Positions 13,586-24,815 of a stretch of 64,000 nucleotides of DNA are shown in pieces. This stretch comes from Siphonodentalium dalli (Eukaryota > Mollusca > Scaphopoda > Gadilida > Siphonodentaliidae), in the NCBI GenBank assembly GCA_032622095.1, contig CP136067.1, positions 60,896,893-60,960,892 of the forward strand, written 5' to 3'. A program made the position numbers and the translations under genes. Position 1 is the stretch's first letter, and each line of letters starts with the position of its first letter. The notes below the pieces were generated by a model. The model had not been told where the DNA came from. It was given only the letters and a program-made list of their open reading frames with translations, and made no database searches.

Positions 13586-14380
13586 TCCCAAATATTTTAT
13601 CACCCCCATTATCTCACAAACTGCAAGCATTATGAAATGCCGATGATTTTCATTCGTTACACATCAAGGTACGCCCATGGCCGCACAGAAACGGGCCCTA
13701 TAAGTGGGCCAGAAGCATATATTTGAATGTCTGTTTGAATGTCTTTCAAAAGGTAAACAAATGGACGTTCGACTTAGAAAATTCTGTCTAAAGTTCGCCG
13801 TGATTGCAGAGGGTAGAGGCAAAACTAGTGGACCAATAACCTTGAAATTTCGGCAGGGAAATCCTATGGAGCATACATTATTCCCACGCAATACCCCTTC
13901 GACCGAAACAAAGCGGTTCTTCCTGTGCCAATGTGCGATTCGAGTAAGCTGCAAATAAGCGGTTTTAAGATCGCCGTTGTTGAATGTCCAACGTCCAATG
14001 TCAAACCAACTTCACAGTAAGCTGCAAATAAGCGGTATTAAGATCACCGTTGTCGAATGTCCAACGTCCAGTGTCAAACCAACTTCGCACACCTGTTATT
14101 TATCAACATTTTGTTCAACAAATTTGGCCGTATTATCACTTGATTTTAGAGTTATCCATCTTCATCCGCAATTTTGACAGAGACCATCTGTTTGGCCACG
14201 TGTTTCTGGGCCACATATTATTACACATCTCGAGAAATAACATACTTCAAAAGTCGATATCTGATCACTCTGAGCTTTGCTGGGTGGGTTCATCGACAAC
14301 AATCAAATATGTTTTACCCTCCGAAGCCAATGAAATAGTAATTTAGGAGCATCTGATCGGATTGAGTACCTTTAGTTTAA

Positions 14381-15013
14381 AGGGGTACTGTACGCCAATT
14401 TCAATAAATTCCCGGTAACAATTGCGATCTAATATCAATATTATATTTTAAAATAGCGTATTTGAGTCGACGATGTCTACTGAAAACGTTCCGGTTAACA
14501 GGCTATCATAAAAGTCAAATTGAATTATTTAATATAAACGAATTTATGGCTGGAGTCATAAAATGGCGAATTATGCCATTACGAGTTACCGTTCTTGAAA
14601 TCTCAAATGTTGGGTGTCTTTTATCGACGGCCGTTTACGACGGACATGATTGAGTTGCGAACAAAACATGTTACATGCAAAAGGAAGTCCCGCTATAACC
14701 AATTTGGAAAAAAAGAGAAGAAACAAGATTCATAAAGCGTCAAGTATTTTTATAGGGGGTGAGATTGTTCGATGGAAGAGATTGCAGACATCAATTGAAC
14801 TTCCGGTTCATCCTGCAACCTGCGTCTTCTCCGGTGAAGGTAAAAAACATGGCGCGTAGTTTGAAATCGTAATATTTTTATTTCCAAGATAAATATTTTC
14901 GTCGATAAATTAGGTTTATACGAAACTCATATTAACACGAACACAATCTAACTTGAAAGTTATGTCAATGGGAGTAAATAAAAAAATTGCCTATCTCTGT
15001 GTAAAGTACCCCT
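14381..15013. mobile_element. 633 bp MITE-like element flanked by TTAA
   Basis: The ends are AGGGGTACTG at the left and AGTACCCCT at the right, an inverted pair, each directly flanked by TTAA (14377-14380, 15014-15017). A TTAA target with short inverted ends is known for piggyBac-type and Kolobok-type transposition. No transposase is encoded, so assignment to either is inference. TTAA could also be part of the inverted repeat. Confidence 0.6.
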
Positions 15014-16663
15014 TTAACATACAATGTGGTCTTATTCTAAAAATATTTTTTTATTTACCGCACAGAGCATATATATATATCATAATTCTACGTGAATTCC
15101 AATTGCAACGTATGCACCCGTTGTGAACACGTACCCGGTATCATGTACGTGACGTATTAGTCCAGGATATATTGGTCGACATCTGCACCCCCCCCCCCCA
15201 GGACTTAACTTCACCCTACTAATTTTCTTCCTTAAGGTCTCCTCTAATTTTTTTCACTTGTTAACAAGAAAAAAAAGTGGCCGCAGAGACTCCAGACAAG
15301 ATGGCGTCCATCATGGCGGCCATTTAAAAAAAATGCACCAGGTCTCTTTTATCGCCGTTATAGTAAAGATGATGTCACATGCCGTCTTAATTTCCGCTCG
15401 ATTCGTTATGCTAATATACAACCCTTACAAATTAGCCAAAAATCCGACACCAGAATCCAATATGGCGGCCAAGATGGCCGTCGAAATGTGAAAATATGCT
15501 ATTTTTCTGTCATGTTACCACCTTTCGTTTGTCTCTGTGGGAAAATGTTGGCATCTTTGCGTCATGTTATACATTTATCATACAGAGGAGTCATTGGCGA
15601 TCACATGGGGTCCATAATATACATTCATTGCGGGATATTTTTGTCCGATATCACGTTTTCCCAAATGCCGGTATAATAGGTCAAAGCCGAATCTACGTTA
15701 ATAACGCGATGTTATGTTTCGAATCAATGAATGTTATTGCTATTATAACAACACTCATGCATATATATATTATTTCCAAGATAAATATTTTCGTCGATAA
15801 ATTAGGTTTATACGAAACTCATATTAACACGAACACAATCTAACTTGAAAGTTATGTCAATGGGAGTAAATAAAAAAAATTGCCTATCTCTGTGTAAAGT
15901 ACCCCTTTAACATACAATGTGGTCTTATTCTAAAAATATTTTTTTATTTACCGCACAGAGCATATATATATATCATAATTCTACGTGAATTCCAATTGCA
16001 ACGTATGCGCCCGTTGTGAACACGTACCCGGTATCATGTACGTGACGTATTAGTCCAGGAGATATTGGTCGACATCTGCACCCCCCCCCCCCAGGACTTA
16101 ACTTCACCCTACTAATTTTCTTCCTTAAGGTCTCCTCTAATTTTTTTCACTTGTTAACAAGAAAAAAAAGTGGCCGCAGAGACTCCAGACAAGATGGCGT
16201 CCATCATGGCGGCCATTTTAAAAAAATGCACCAGGTCTCTTTTATCGCCGTTATAGTAAAGATGATGTCACATGCCGTCTTAATTTCCGCTCGATTCGTT
16301 ATGCTAATATACAACCCTTACAAATTAGCCAAAAATCCGACACCAGAATCCAATATGGCGGCCAAGATGGCCGCCGAAATGTGAAAATATGCTATTTTTC
16401 TGTCATGTTACCACCTTTCGTTTGTCTCTGTGGGAAAATGTTGGCATCTTTGCGTCATGTTATACATTTATCATACAGAGGAGTCATTGGCGACCACATG
16501 GGGTCCATAATATACATTCATTGCGGGATATTTTTGTCCGATATCACGTTTTCCCAAATGCCGGTATAATAGGTCAAAGCCGAATCTACGTTAATAACGC
16601 GATGTTATGTTTCGAATCAATGAATGTTATTGCTATTATAACAACACCCATGCATATATATGT
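14879..16663. repeat. 892/893 bp tandem duplication spanning a transposon boundary
   Basis: Copy 1 is 14879-15770 and copy 2 is 15771-16663. They are almost identical, differing by one extra A in an A-run and a few substitutions. Each copy contains the last 135 bp of the TTAA-flanked element, about 140 bp of intervening DNA and about 610 bp of the left end of the foldback element. The duplication is therefore younger than both insertions. The junction lies in a short AT repeat (CATGCATATATAT). Confidence 0.9.
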
Positions 16664-16727
16664 GCAGGAGATACTCAAGCTAGGATTCCTCTTATACCTA
16701 AGTTGAGGAATATTTACCCAAATCCAA

Positions 16728-17270
16728 AATGGCGGCAAAAATGGCCACCAGAAATAAAAAATCGCCGAAAATCGCCGATTTTAACATCAGTGAACATTAT
16801 TGTCATGACAACTCCACACCTGCTTACTATTGTGAGTTGGGAACACTTAGGCGAAGAACTTTCCTTGTACCATTTCCAAATAAAAGTCCCCCAAATCCAA
16901 AATGGCGCCCACAATGGCGGACAGATTTTGAAAAATCACCGAAATTCCCTCATATTCACATCATTGGGCATTATTTTCGAAACAACTCCACCCATGCTTA
17001 CAATTGAGTTGGAAATACTGAGGTGAAGTAATTACATTACATCTCATGAAAGAAATTGTTTTCCAAATCGAAGATGGCGGCCAAAATGGCGACCGAAATT
17101 TGAAAACAAGTCTACATTCCTTTACTTTCTTAGGATGGGCGTTATTGTTTCGCGATTTCTATCCACCATTACATGTTGATATGGAATAGTGACATGAAGT
17201 ATTCATTAGGTTTTGGCAATTGATACTCACAGCCAAGATCGCTGCTAAATTGGCGGCTAGAAATTGATAA
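16728..17270. repeat. Subterminal array of AAGATGGCGGC-type motifs
   Basis: Motif clusters of the form AATGGCGGCCAAAATGGCG followed by GAAAT and an A-rich run occur at about 16728, 16900, 17072 and 17232, spaced 160-172 bp. Further copies lie nearer the end (15298, 15463, 16191, 16356), and mirrored copies lie in the right arm (about 20085, 20246, 20417, 20796, 20950). At 17072 and 20432 the exact string AAGATGGCGGC is present, which matches the known metazoan YY1 binding core. Spaced subterminal motifs are common as transposase-binding sites. Any YY1 role is inference. Confidence 0.65.
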
Positions 17271-18009
17271 GAAATCGATATTTTCACATATTAATTTAAA
17301 TTTTTTGTCATAATATCGGTATGTATGGACGAAACTGTACATAAACCATCTACTAGTTCAACTTTAAGGTATCAAAACGCATAGCATAGCTCGTATCCTT
17401 CTGCAAAGATGAAAAACCACAATTAATATCCCGATGTGGCATTTCGAAATCCAGTCTCCACTTAGCGCCGATAATGGCCGTAAGCGTAGGTGCGCCGAAT
17501 AGTTATATCAGAACAATTACCTGATAACATATTCTGATTTGCCACGTCACGTCCATAATTATCTGGACCAGCTTCCATTTCTTTGTCTGATAAATCTAGG
17601 TCACACCGACAAAGTATTCACCACTTCCTGGGAGTAGGGTCCCTCTAATCATAACGTTTCAAACAATTCATTTTCCGGTGTCTAGCTTACGATTTTAAAT
17701 ATTTGCTAACTATGATATTTGTGCGTCATCTTGAACTAGGAAGGCATATGGCCGATGAGTATACAAGCTTACAGAAGGTCATCTCTATGTATGTGTCTCA
17801 TACCCAGTGGGATAACGACATGTACACCTGGCGAACCAGTTAGCTAGTCACTTCTCAATAGATGGTTCGTCAACTCACACACTCAGCGAACGCATTGGCA
17901 TATGTGGACAACTTCGACAGTGTTTCGAAGGTTGCTAGCTGTCTCATTCCCTTGGACAGATGTCTATCTGCCAAGGAGAAGACCCTAGTGTACAGACTAC
18001 TCACACTTC

Positions 18010-19235
18010 TTAACCATTACCCGAAGCAAACTGTGTGACGCCCCGCAGTTGTCTCGTCGAATATATCCCAGCAGAGAAGAACAATGCTCGCGGTGCTAGT
18101 TTGTGGACATGCGCCATGATAGTGGGAATGAAATGGGCCACTGTATACACCACCCCTACACCTGGTGCATGTTTAAGATATCGAATGTCATGCGTGTCGG
18201 TTTTATTTGGTGTGGTAAGATTGTATTTCCACAATCGTTTCGAAGCCTTTCTGATTCAACTACGTACACTATTGTCTGGATAATACTATGCTAGCCTCCC
18301 TCAAAACAGTCGGATGGACTAAAGGATAATGTCTTTATAGCATAAATGTATGCGTGTTTTGTTATCCTCTCTCGGGGTTAGTGTCAGTGTGTGGGCGGTA
18401 TTATTCAAGAAAATGTCAGGAACTGTGGTGCATTTATTTCACTATGTATTTAAAGAACAATTTACAGTGTCGATGGCAATGGCTGTGGACGTTGGGGAAC
18501 GCGACCTTTATGATCATATAGCTTTATATAGATAACTTTAGAATATAGTAGTTAATGTCTCATGTAGGAAAATGGTCGCAATGGTGATGTTACCAACAAA
18601 TCACTTGGTGTACCAACGTTTGTTGAACTGAATGCAAGGGCGCATCAACGTAACATTCCTCTGGATGTTCTTCGCGTTGAACATTTCTCCATTTTGTTGA
18701 TGGCATTTGTACTTTCTTGAACCATACCACCCAGCGTGAGTATGACATATCAACCAACTATCAAAGGTATCGCCGTTAAGACTACACCCCAGTCTTGGTG
18801 GGGCTTATACAGCAGTAGCCAATGGCATACTCCTGGTCCAGTTGTTTAAGAACGGCTTCCAAACGGATGGGAACATACCATCTTAGCATACAAGGAAAGC
18901 AAAGCCACACATGAGATCCTGTCTGAATCTAAAACATAACAAAATAAGGGGCGGTGCAGTCATGGTCCAATTTCATTTCTACTATCATGACACATACACA
19001 CAAAGTAGCACCGTGTGTATTGTTATCATCTGCTTGGATCTGTTCGGTGAGACGATTGCTGGACGCCAACAAGCTTGTTCTTATGATCATGTTCAAGGAG
19101 TTTGGGTATATTATGCATTATGGTCTTCTACGCCTTAGCAGAAATGCATCCGTCAAATGTCGGGCTTTCAACATTCGAAGCCATATACAGAAGTTGTCCG
19201 GGTACGTCAGTGCATTAGATGAGTATGTGAATTGA
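18010..19235. pseudogene. Mirrored broken frames at the foldback centre
   Basis: A minus-strand frame (18010-18234) and a plus-strand frame (18954-19235) are homologous through the inverted repeat. Both read a block like HFI.TIM.H.HK.AP...S and then SxRxL, about 17 identities in 32 positions by eye. DNA identity over the same stretch is about 75%, with differences spread over all codon positions, so I see no sign of selection for protein. The sequence may be a relic of a gene once carried by the element. I do not recognise a family. Confidence 0.3.
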
Positions 19236-21739
19236 TGAACCATATATTGAGAAGTGGCTGTTTGGGAAAATCTCCAGGTGTACACGTTTTTATCCCCATT
19301 AGGTCACCAAAGCTGACAATTCGCAGATAGATAGGTCTTTCTGAAAGCTAGTATACGCATCGACCGAATACATTTATAGTGTATCGCACAAGATGACGCA
19401 TATACCCCATATGTAGCATCTGAATTATACCATAAGCTATACCACGAATGAAGCTCGCTAAGAATTCCAAGCTTTCGAAACAAACACGTGAGCTGGACAC
19501 CCGCATATGTATTGTTTGAAACATTCCGATTAGTGGCACCCTTCTACAAAGAAGAGTAGTGAACTGTTGTTGTGAGTGAGATAGTTTAATCTGACGAAGA
19601 GACGGAAACGAGTCTAGATAATGCTGAATGTGGCAATTCAGAATAAGCTCAGGTACTGTTGTTTTGATTCTTGGAAGTCATACTATGACTATTCGGCGCA
19701 CCCATATACGGTTACGGCCAGTATGAGCCCTTAGTGGAGAATTGATTTTGAAATGCCACATCGCGATTGTGGGTTTTCATCCTTCCAAAAGGCTACGACT
19801 TACATTGGAACTAATAGATGGCTTATATATTATGTACCGTTTCGTTTATACAAATCAATATTATGACAAAAAGTTGAAATTAGTATGTGATAATATCGGC
19901 TTCTTTTCAATTTCTGCCCGCCAATTTGGCCGCCATATTGACTGTGAGTATCACTTGCCAAACCCTAATGAATAATCCATACATATCAACATATAATGGT
20001 GGGTAGAAATCGCGAAACAATAACGTCCATCCTAAGAAAGTAAAGGAATGTAGGCGTGTATTCAAATTTCGGTCGCCATTTTGGCCGCCATCTTCGATTT
20101 GGAAAACCATTTCTTGCATGAGATGTAAGGTAATTACTTCACCTCAGTATTTCCAACTCAACTGTACGCATGGATGGAGTTGTCTCGACAATAATGCCCA
20201 ATGATGTGAATATGAGGGAATGTCGGTGATTTTTCAAAATATGTCCGCCATTGTGGGCGCCATTTTGGATTTGGGGTACTTTTATTTGGATATGGTACAA
20301 GGAAAGTTCTTCGCCTAAGTGTTCCCAACTTACAATAGTAAGCAGGTGTGGAGTTGTCATGACAATAATGCTCACTGATGTTAAAATCAGCGATTTTCGG
20401 CGATTTTTTATTTCTGGTGGCCATTTTGGCCGCCATCTTGGATTTGGGTAAATATTCCTCAACTCAGGTATAAGAGGAATCCTAGCTCGAGTATCTCCTG
20501 CACATATATATGCATGGGTGTTGTTATAATAGCAATAACATTCATTGATTCGAAACATAACATCGCGTTATTAACGTAGATTCGGCTTTGACCTATGATA
20601 ACGGCATTTGGGAAAACGTGATATCGGACAAAAATATCCCGCAATGAATGTAAATTATGGTCCCCATGTGTTCGCCAATGACTCCTCTATATGATAAATG
20701 TATAACATGACGCAAACATTCTAACATTTTCCCACAGAGACAAACGAAAGGTGGTAACATGACAGAAAAATAGCATATTTTCACATTTCGGCGGCCATCT
20801 TGGCCGCCATATTGGATTCTGGTGTCGGATTTTTGGCTAATTTGTAAGGGTTGTATATTGGCATAACGAATCGAGCAGAAAACAGGACCGCATGTGCTAT
20901 AATCTTTACTATAATGGCGATCAAAGAGACCTGGTGCATTTTAAAAAAATGGCCGCCATGATGGACGCCATCTTGTCTGGAGTCTCTGCGGCCACTTTTT
21001 TTTCTTGTTAACAAGTGAAAAAAATTAGAGGAGACCTTAAGGAAGAAAATTAGTGGGGTGAAGTTAAGTCCTGGGGGAGGGCGTGGGGTGCAGAGGTCGA
21101 CCAATATCTCCTGGACTATATTGTGTATAAATATTTCAAATTAAACTTTTGTTTGGCACGTAGGCCTACGTTGATTTTTAAAAATATTTTCACATCCTTT
21201 CTCACAAGTGCACACTGCAGTATACACAGTTACAAAATATTACATATAATCAACTATGCACATGTACATAGCCGTTACCTATATACACATTTTTCACAAT
21301 CACTACATTAAAGGTGCAAAATATTGTATGTATGCCTAATAATATGATCTTGAATGCGTTGTCAAAGGAGGTATCAATAAGGTAAGGATGAAGTTTGAAT
21401 TTTCTTCTTCTTTCACTTAGCATTTCGGAAACCAAGGTCTGCCAAAATAATAATGTTGTTTAAATGCTTCTTTTTCCTCCCGATGTTATTGCAATGTAGT
21501 AGCCTCAAATTGATTTTTCCCCTCAATGAGCTCACCTTCTGCTTGGGTGCAGTTATCCCACACTGGAGATGCATTTACTCTATCCTATCACTGGTCTTAA
21601 GCGAAATATACTCCCTCGATAGTTTTGCAGTCTAGTTAATCAAGAATTCTTGACAGCCTGTCACACCGTGACCAGAACTCGTCTTATTCCATACCGTTTG
21701 TTTTGTTTACTTGATACTCCATCGCCCTCAATATGCTGA

Positions 21740-22096
21740 GGATTATGTGGAGGTCCAGGTGCTACCACGGCCGAGTAACTTTATAACCCTGTGGTGACTC
21801 TATAGTAGCGTTCTTTAACGTGCACACACCGAGGCGTGTACACGGGTCAGCCATTAATGTCCGCGCCCGATCGGACAGCGTACTGAACCCACGACAACAT
21901 ACCTGGACAAGTGTTGTTATGGGGGAAGTCGGCATTTTGCATTCGGATCTTTATTCAGTGATCTCGAATGAGACTTTTCAGCCTGACAAACTTGGTATCT
22001 GACCGAGTTCTGATTTTTGTCAGAATACCCTGACCAGGTTGCGATCCCCGGTCCACTAGCACGAGAGACCAGTACGCTACCTCTCGGCTACCGACT
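21740..22096 (-). mobile_element. tRNA-derived SINE (minus strand)
   Basis: On the minus strand, starting near 22096, a box A-like TAGCCGAGAGG is followed by a box B-like GGGATCGCAACC about 40 nt later. These are the internal promoter elements of RNA polymerase III expected of a tRNA-like SINE head. Downstream on the same strand is a conserved-looking body with GTGTGCACGTTAAAGAAC near 21835-21810. The cloverleaf is not well formed, so it is not a functional tRNA. The tail boundary is uncertain. Confidence 0.55.
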
Positions 22097-22275
22097 TCGT
22101 TTCAGACCAAGAGGGTGTCTAGAATTGTGACAATGACCAATTCAGCCATGATACTAATATAATCACTGTTACCACGTTAAAATCACACATTGATGCTGCA
22201 TGGGGGCTAACCAGGGCTTACCTGACGCCAAGCATACACTTTAGGAACAAGACGGCTGTCAATCAAGACTACATG

Positions 22276-22340
22276 GGGGCCTGAATTATGGTTACGGGTC
22301 GACAACTCTTTTTGTCTGGATTATGGTTACGGGTCGACTA
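22276..22340. repeat. Short direct duplication
   Basis: GATTATGGTTACGGGTCGAC-type sequence occurs near 22281 and again about 37 bp downstream. It is a small two-copy duplication with no evident function. Confidence 0.7.
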
Positions 22341-23326
22341 CTCTATTGTAAGGTGCAACTAAACGAGTTACTTACCTTGTGTTGTTTACAACTTTGACGT
22401 AAGCGTCTTGACAACAGACAGGTGCGCGTTGCGTCCTAAGTTCCAAATTATCGTATCGTTCTCACACATCGGGTTTGTGTTGCACGATCACATGGTTAGT
22501 AATTGTGACATTCATTTCAGATTGTCGATAAATCTTAACAATCCTCACTAGGTATTTATTGTCTATTGACTCGAATAAATATTACAGTTATTATCAAACA
22601 TAAATTAAATAGTCACAGTGTTGCCTATTTTCGTCGATATTCGGTCAAAAACAACAACAACAATTGAATTTGAATGATAAGTGCATGATTTTGAAGTTGA
22701 AGTGTTGTATTTTATTTTTATTTATAACTTAAGTCCTAATCATCTCCCAATGCAACATGAAGGTCGAGAAGAACCAGAATGGTCTCCAAATTCCAATGCG
22801 ATATTTGCCAGCATTGGTATCATGACATTGACACCTGCGAGTATCTCGATGAAGACTAGGGCCCTGCGAATCGGGGATTTCATTTCGAATTGAATCTCGA
22901 ATCGAATCACGAGAATGATTCGCGAATCGAATCTACACCTTTCGCGGACATCAAAATTTAGCATGATTGTACCGGAGAAAAGTTGAACAAACGGCTTCAT
23001 TGTCCTCTAAATTGATCACGGACAAACTTCCATTCGACGCTTACATAATGGGTGGTCAGCACAAGATAATTACTGTTGTTGTCGGACTTCCAGCGATCGA
23101 AAGTGACTGAAACTTTGGATTTCCCGATATCAGTTTAAAAAAAGTCTTTAAACTACAGTAATTTAAAAATGAAGTGAGTAATGCTCTAATTAATCGACCT
23201 CTTAACCACAGCAGAATTATGGGTAACTTTTCAGGATTTAGTCGGAAATATGGCTTGTTGCCATTCATCGGAAAGCTCTCGGCGATTAATTAGAGCATTA
23301 CTGTACCCTCCATTGACTCTCTCTGG

Positions 23327-23530
23327 TCATTTACTTTTCTTGATAGCGTTGTGGGGTGGGGTGGGGTCATAACTTCCTCCAGTGAGCACATCACACATTT
23401 TTTTGAACCCCTCGCCCGCCACAGACTCAAAAGGTCTCACATCAACGACAACAAATGTTAGAAGGGCTCCATCAAACTTTGTTTTTGTGTCTGGCATACT
23501 TATGCGTTTGGGGACTAAATGTTGGCCCAT
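23327..23530 (-). pseudogene. hAT transposase fragment after the BED finger
   Basis: The frame contains VVVDVRPFESVAGEGFKKM, the D.RPF..V...GF conserved block that follows the BED finger in ZBED/hAT transposases. The catalytic RNase H-like domain and C-terminal dimerisation region are absent, so the element could only move with help from a full-length relative. Confidence 0.75.
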
Positions 23531-23565
23531 CGTGGACCGTTTCTTGGCTGCAGAATCATGATCAC

Positions 23566-23763
23566 CTACTTGCGAATTTTCTGGTTTTTTGAATTTCCCG
23601 TCTGTATCATTCTTTCGAACAGAGCGGGGTGCTTCCGCTGGACATGCAGCCTAAGGTGTGTTGTTGTACCCATGGGTTGAACAGACAAAAGCGTGGGGCT
23701 GTGCTTACACGCATATTTGTTCTCGCCTTTTAATAAATTGAATAGGCAACAAAACTCAGCCAT
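23566..23763 (-). pseudogene. hAT transposase N-terminus, degenerate BED-type finger
   Basis: The frame reads YACKHS, then GTTTHLRLHVQRKHP, which resembles the BED zinc finger (Cys-x2-Cys ... GT..L..H...KHP) found at the N-terminus of many hAT transposases. The second Cys appears replaced by Ser. No complete domain precedes it, and the next piece of the protein is in another frame, so this is a remnant. Confidence 0.65.
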
Positions 23764-24295
23764 TTTGGTTTTGTATTATTTTGTAAACACGCGCCTCAGG
23801 AATTCCCAATTACGTCACTTCAATAAGTTCAATAGTCATTACGACATTACCTACCTTGGTTCTATTTATAGATTATTGGTCGACGCGGCGATCCGTTTGA
23901 TATCGATGTCTCGAGCCGCACGATTATTTCTTACTTATAGGGCATAACAATTGGGTTGTTATTATCGGGTTATGACAGTTGATTCAACTTGATTGCCTAT
24001 ATATGATGTCTTATCAAGAATGATTCGAAAATACTCGAATCGGACAGTCGAATCGAATCAGGACGACCGAATCGAATCGAATCTCGAAGCTTCGCAGGGG
24101 CCTAATGAAGACCTAGCAAAATTTTATGAGGGATCAGCCAAGTATAGCTGTCTCACCTGTCGACACCTAACACTCTACCAGGCGAACATATCGTCAACTC
24201 TCTCCAATGAATCTCATAACAACTCTTCCCACACAACTCGAGGGAATCCTGCTGAAATCTCTATAAACTATATATTCAACACATGATGCTGATGT

Positions 24296-24815
24296 TACAC
24301 ACAGAGAAGATGATCCTGACATCCTCTCCGCTCCCCTTATAGAAGAGGAAATCTTGTCCACACACAGTATAGTAAAAGAGATCCAGCAAACCCAAAAACT
24401 GAAGACATCTGATGAGACAATAGATATCCACCAAATACAAAAGAGCGTTTCTCCTCCAAACAAGAAGAAAAATAGACCCTCAACGAAGCTAAAACCCAAA
24501 GCAAAAATTACCCCATCCGCATCGGAATTAATGGAACAACTAAACCTCTCAAACTCCATCATCTCCAAACTTGAAACTCGCCTGAGTGAATTGGAGGACT
24601 CAAACCGTATCTTAAGGCTGCCAACATAGGTGGAAATAGCCAAACGACACCACCCCAACGACAAAACCAACAAAGACATACCCCATACAATGATTCTGAC
24701 TCAGAAGATGCTATTTTTTCCCTTCAATACCGAGTACGGGAACTCGAAATCGAGCACTTAAATGCAAGAATGAACAAACTAGAGCAGCAGGCCTTGAAGG
24801 CGGACCTCTTCCCAT
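24296..24815 (+). pseudogene. LINE-A ORF1 C-terminal part, coiled coil
   Basis: One frame runs from about 24296 to 24629 with an acidic then lysine/proline-rich region, followed by a heptad-like stretch (LNLSNSIISKLETRLSELED). A second frame from about 24650 gives a Q/N-rich linker and another coiled coil around 24725-24790. Coiled coils after a PHD finger fit the trimerising ORF1 proteins of LINEs. The join to ORF2-type sequence near 24815 lacks any endonuclease. Confidence 0.6.

Larger units (their letters stand above)
10060..14095. repeat. Complex tandem array with a roughly 745 bp composite unit
   Basis: A basal module starting ATTTGAATGTCTGTTTGAAT and ending in a CCCACGCAATACC.CTTCGACC-type segment recurs with starts near 10110, 10505, 11122, 11333, 11847, 12342, 12558, 13088, 13305 and 13708. 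From 11.1 kb the order is fixed: long module, short module, MITE, then a spacer ending GGGCCCTATAATTGGGCC. Unit lengths between long-module starts are about 725, 495, 747 and 619 bp. The short units result from deletions through the MITE. A 14 bp motif GTGTAGAGGGCAGA is triplicated at about 10580-10625. Open frames across the array repeat the same peptides and are by-products. Confidence 0.9.
16053..21116. mobile_element. 5.06 kb foldback (giant inverted-repeat) element
   Basis: The outermost bases are GTCCAGGAGATATTGGTCGA at the left and the reverse complement at the right, each flanked by TA (16051-16052, 21117-21118). Paired positions sum to about 37100-37180 throughout, so the whole element folds about a centre near 18585. 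Outer arms of roughly 1.24 kb (16053-17290 and 19880-21116) are highly similar. Inner arms still align (for example 18035-18120 with 18978-19064, about 75% by eye) but are much more diverged. Only the central 200-250 bp appears unpaired. No transposase is recognisable. The open frames in the two arms mirror each other and are broken. TA flanks would fit a mariner-like target, but that is inference. Confidence 0.8.
22857..24104 (-). mobile_element. 1248 bp hAT-type element with perfect 8 bp target duplication
   Basis: The ends are TAGGGCCCTGCGAA at the left and TTCGCAGGGGCCTA at the right, a 13/14 inverted match. The element is flanked by ATGAAGAC at 22849-22856 and 24105-24112. An 8 bp duplication is the hallmark of hAT transposons. 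Both subterminal regions are packed with GAATCG/CGATTC words. The minus strand encodes the start of a transposase only, so this is a deletion derivative. Because it interrupts LINE-A, it is younger than that element. Confidence 0.92.
22770..24286 (+). pseudogene. LINE-A ORF1, PHD-type zinc finger split by a hAT element
   Basis: From 22797 the frame reads CDICQHWYHD and then a CEYLDED stretch up to the insertion at 22857. After the element and its target duplication the frame resumes at 24107 with ED, LAKFYEG, a Tyr-Ser-CLTC motif and an Arg-His pair. The order Cys-x2-Cys, Trp-Tyr-His, Cys, Cys-x2-Cys is that of a PHD finger, as in ORF1 proteins of some CR1-type LINEs. The frame ends at a TGA near 24284 and the protein continues in another frame, so it is already frameshifted independent of the insertion. 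Confidence 0.7.

Noticed and set aside
10110-13954. Recurrent 60-137 codon frames in the 10-14 kb array as a gene family
   Set aside because: The peptides repeat because the DNA unit repeats. They occur on both strands, cross the MITE ends and are interrupted differently in each unit.
20139-21104. Minus-strand frames of 60-139 codons in the right foldback arm
   Set aside because: They are mirror images of plus-strand frames in the left arm. The peptides are rich in residues forced by the GGCGGCCAT motif and match no family.
22038-22096. Functional tRNA gene on the minus strand
   Set aside because: Box A-like and B-like words are present, but the acceptor and other stems do not pair and a SINE-like body follows.
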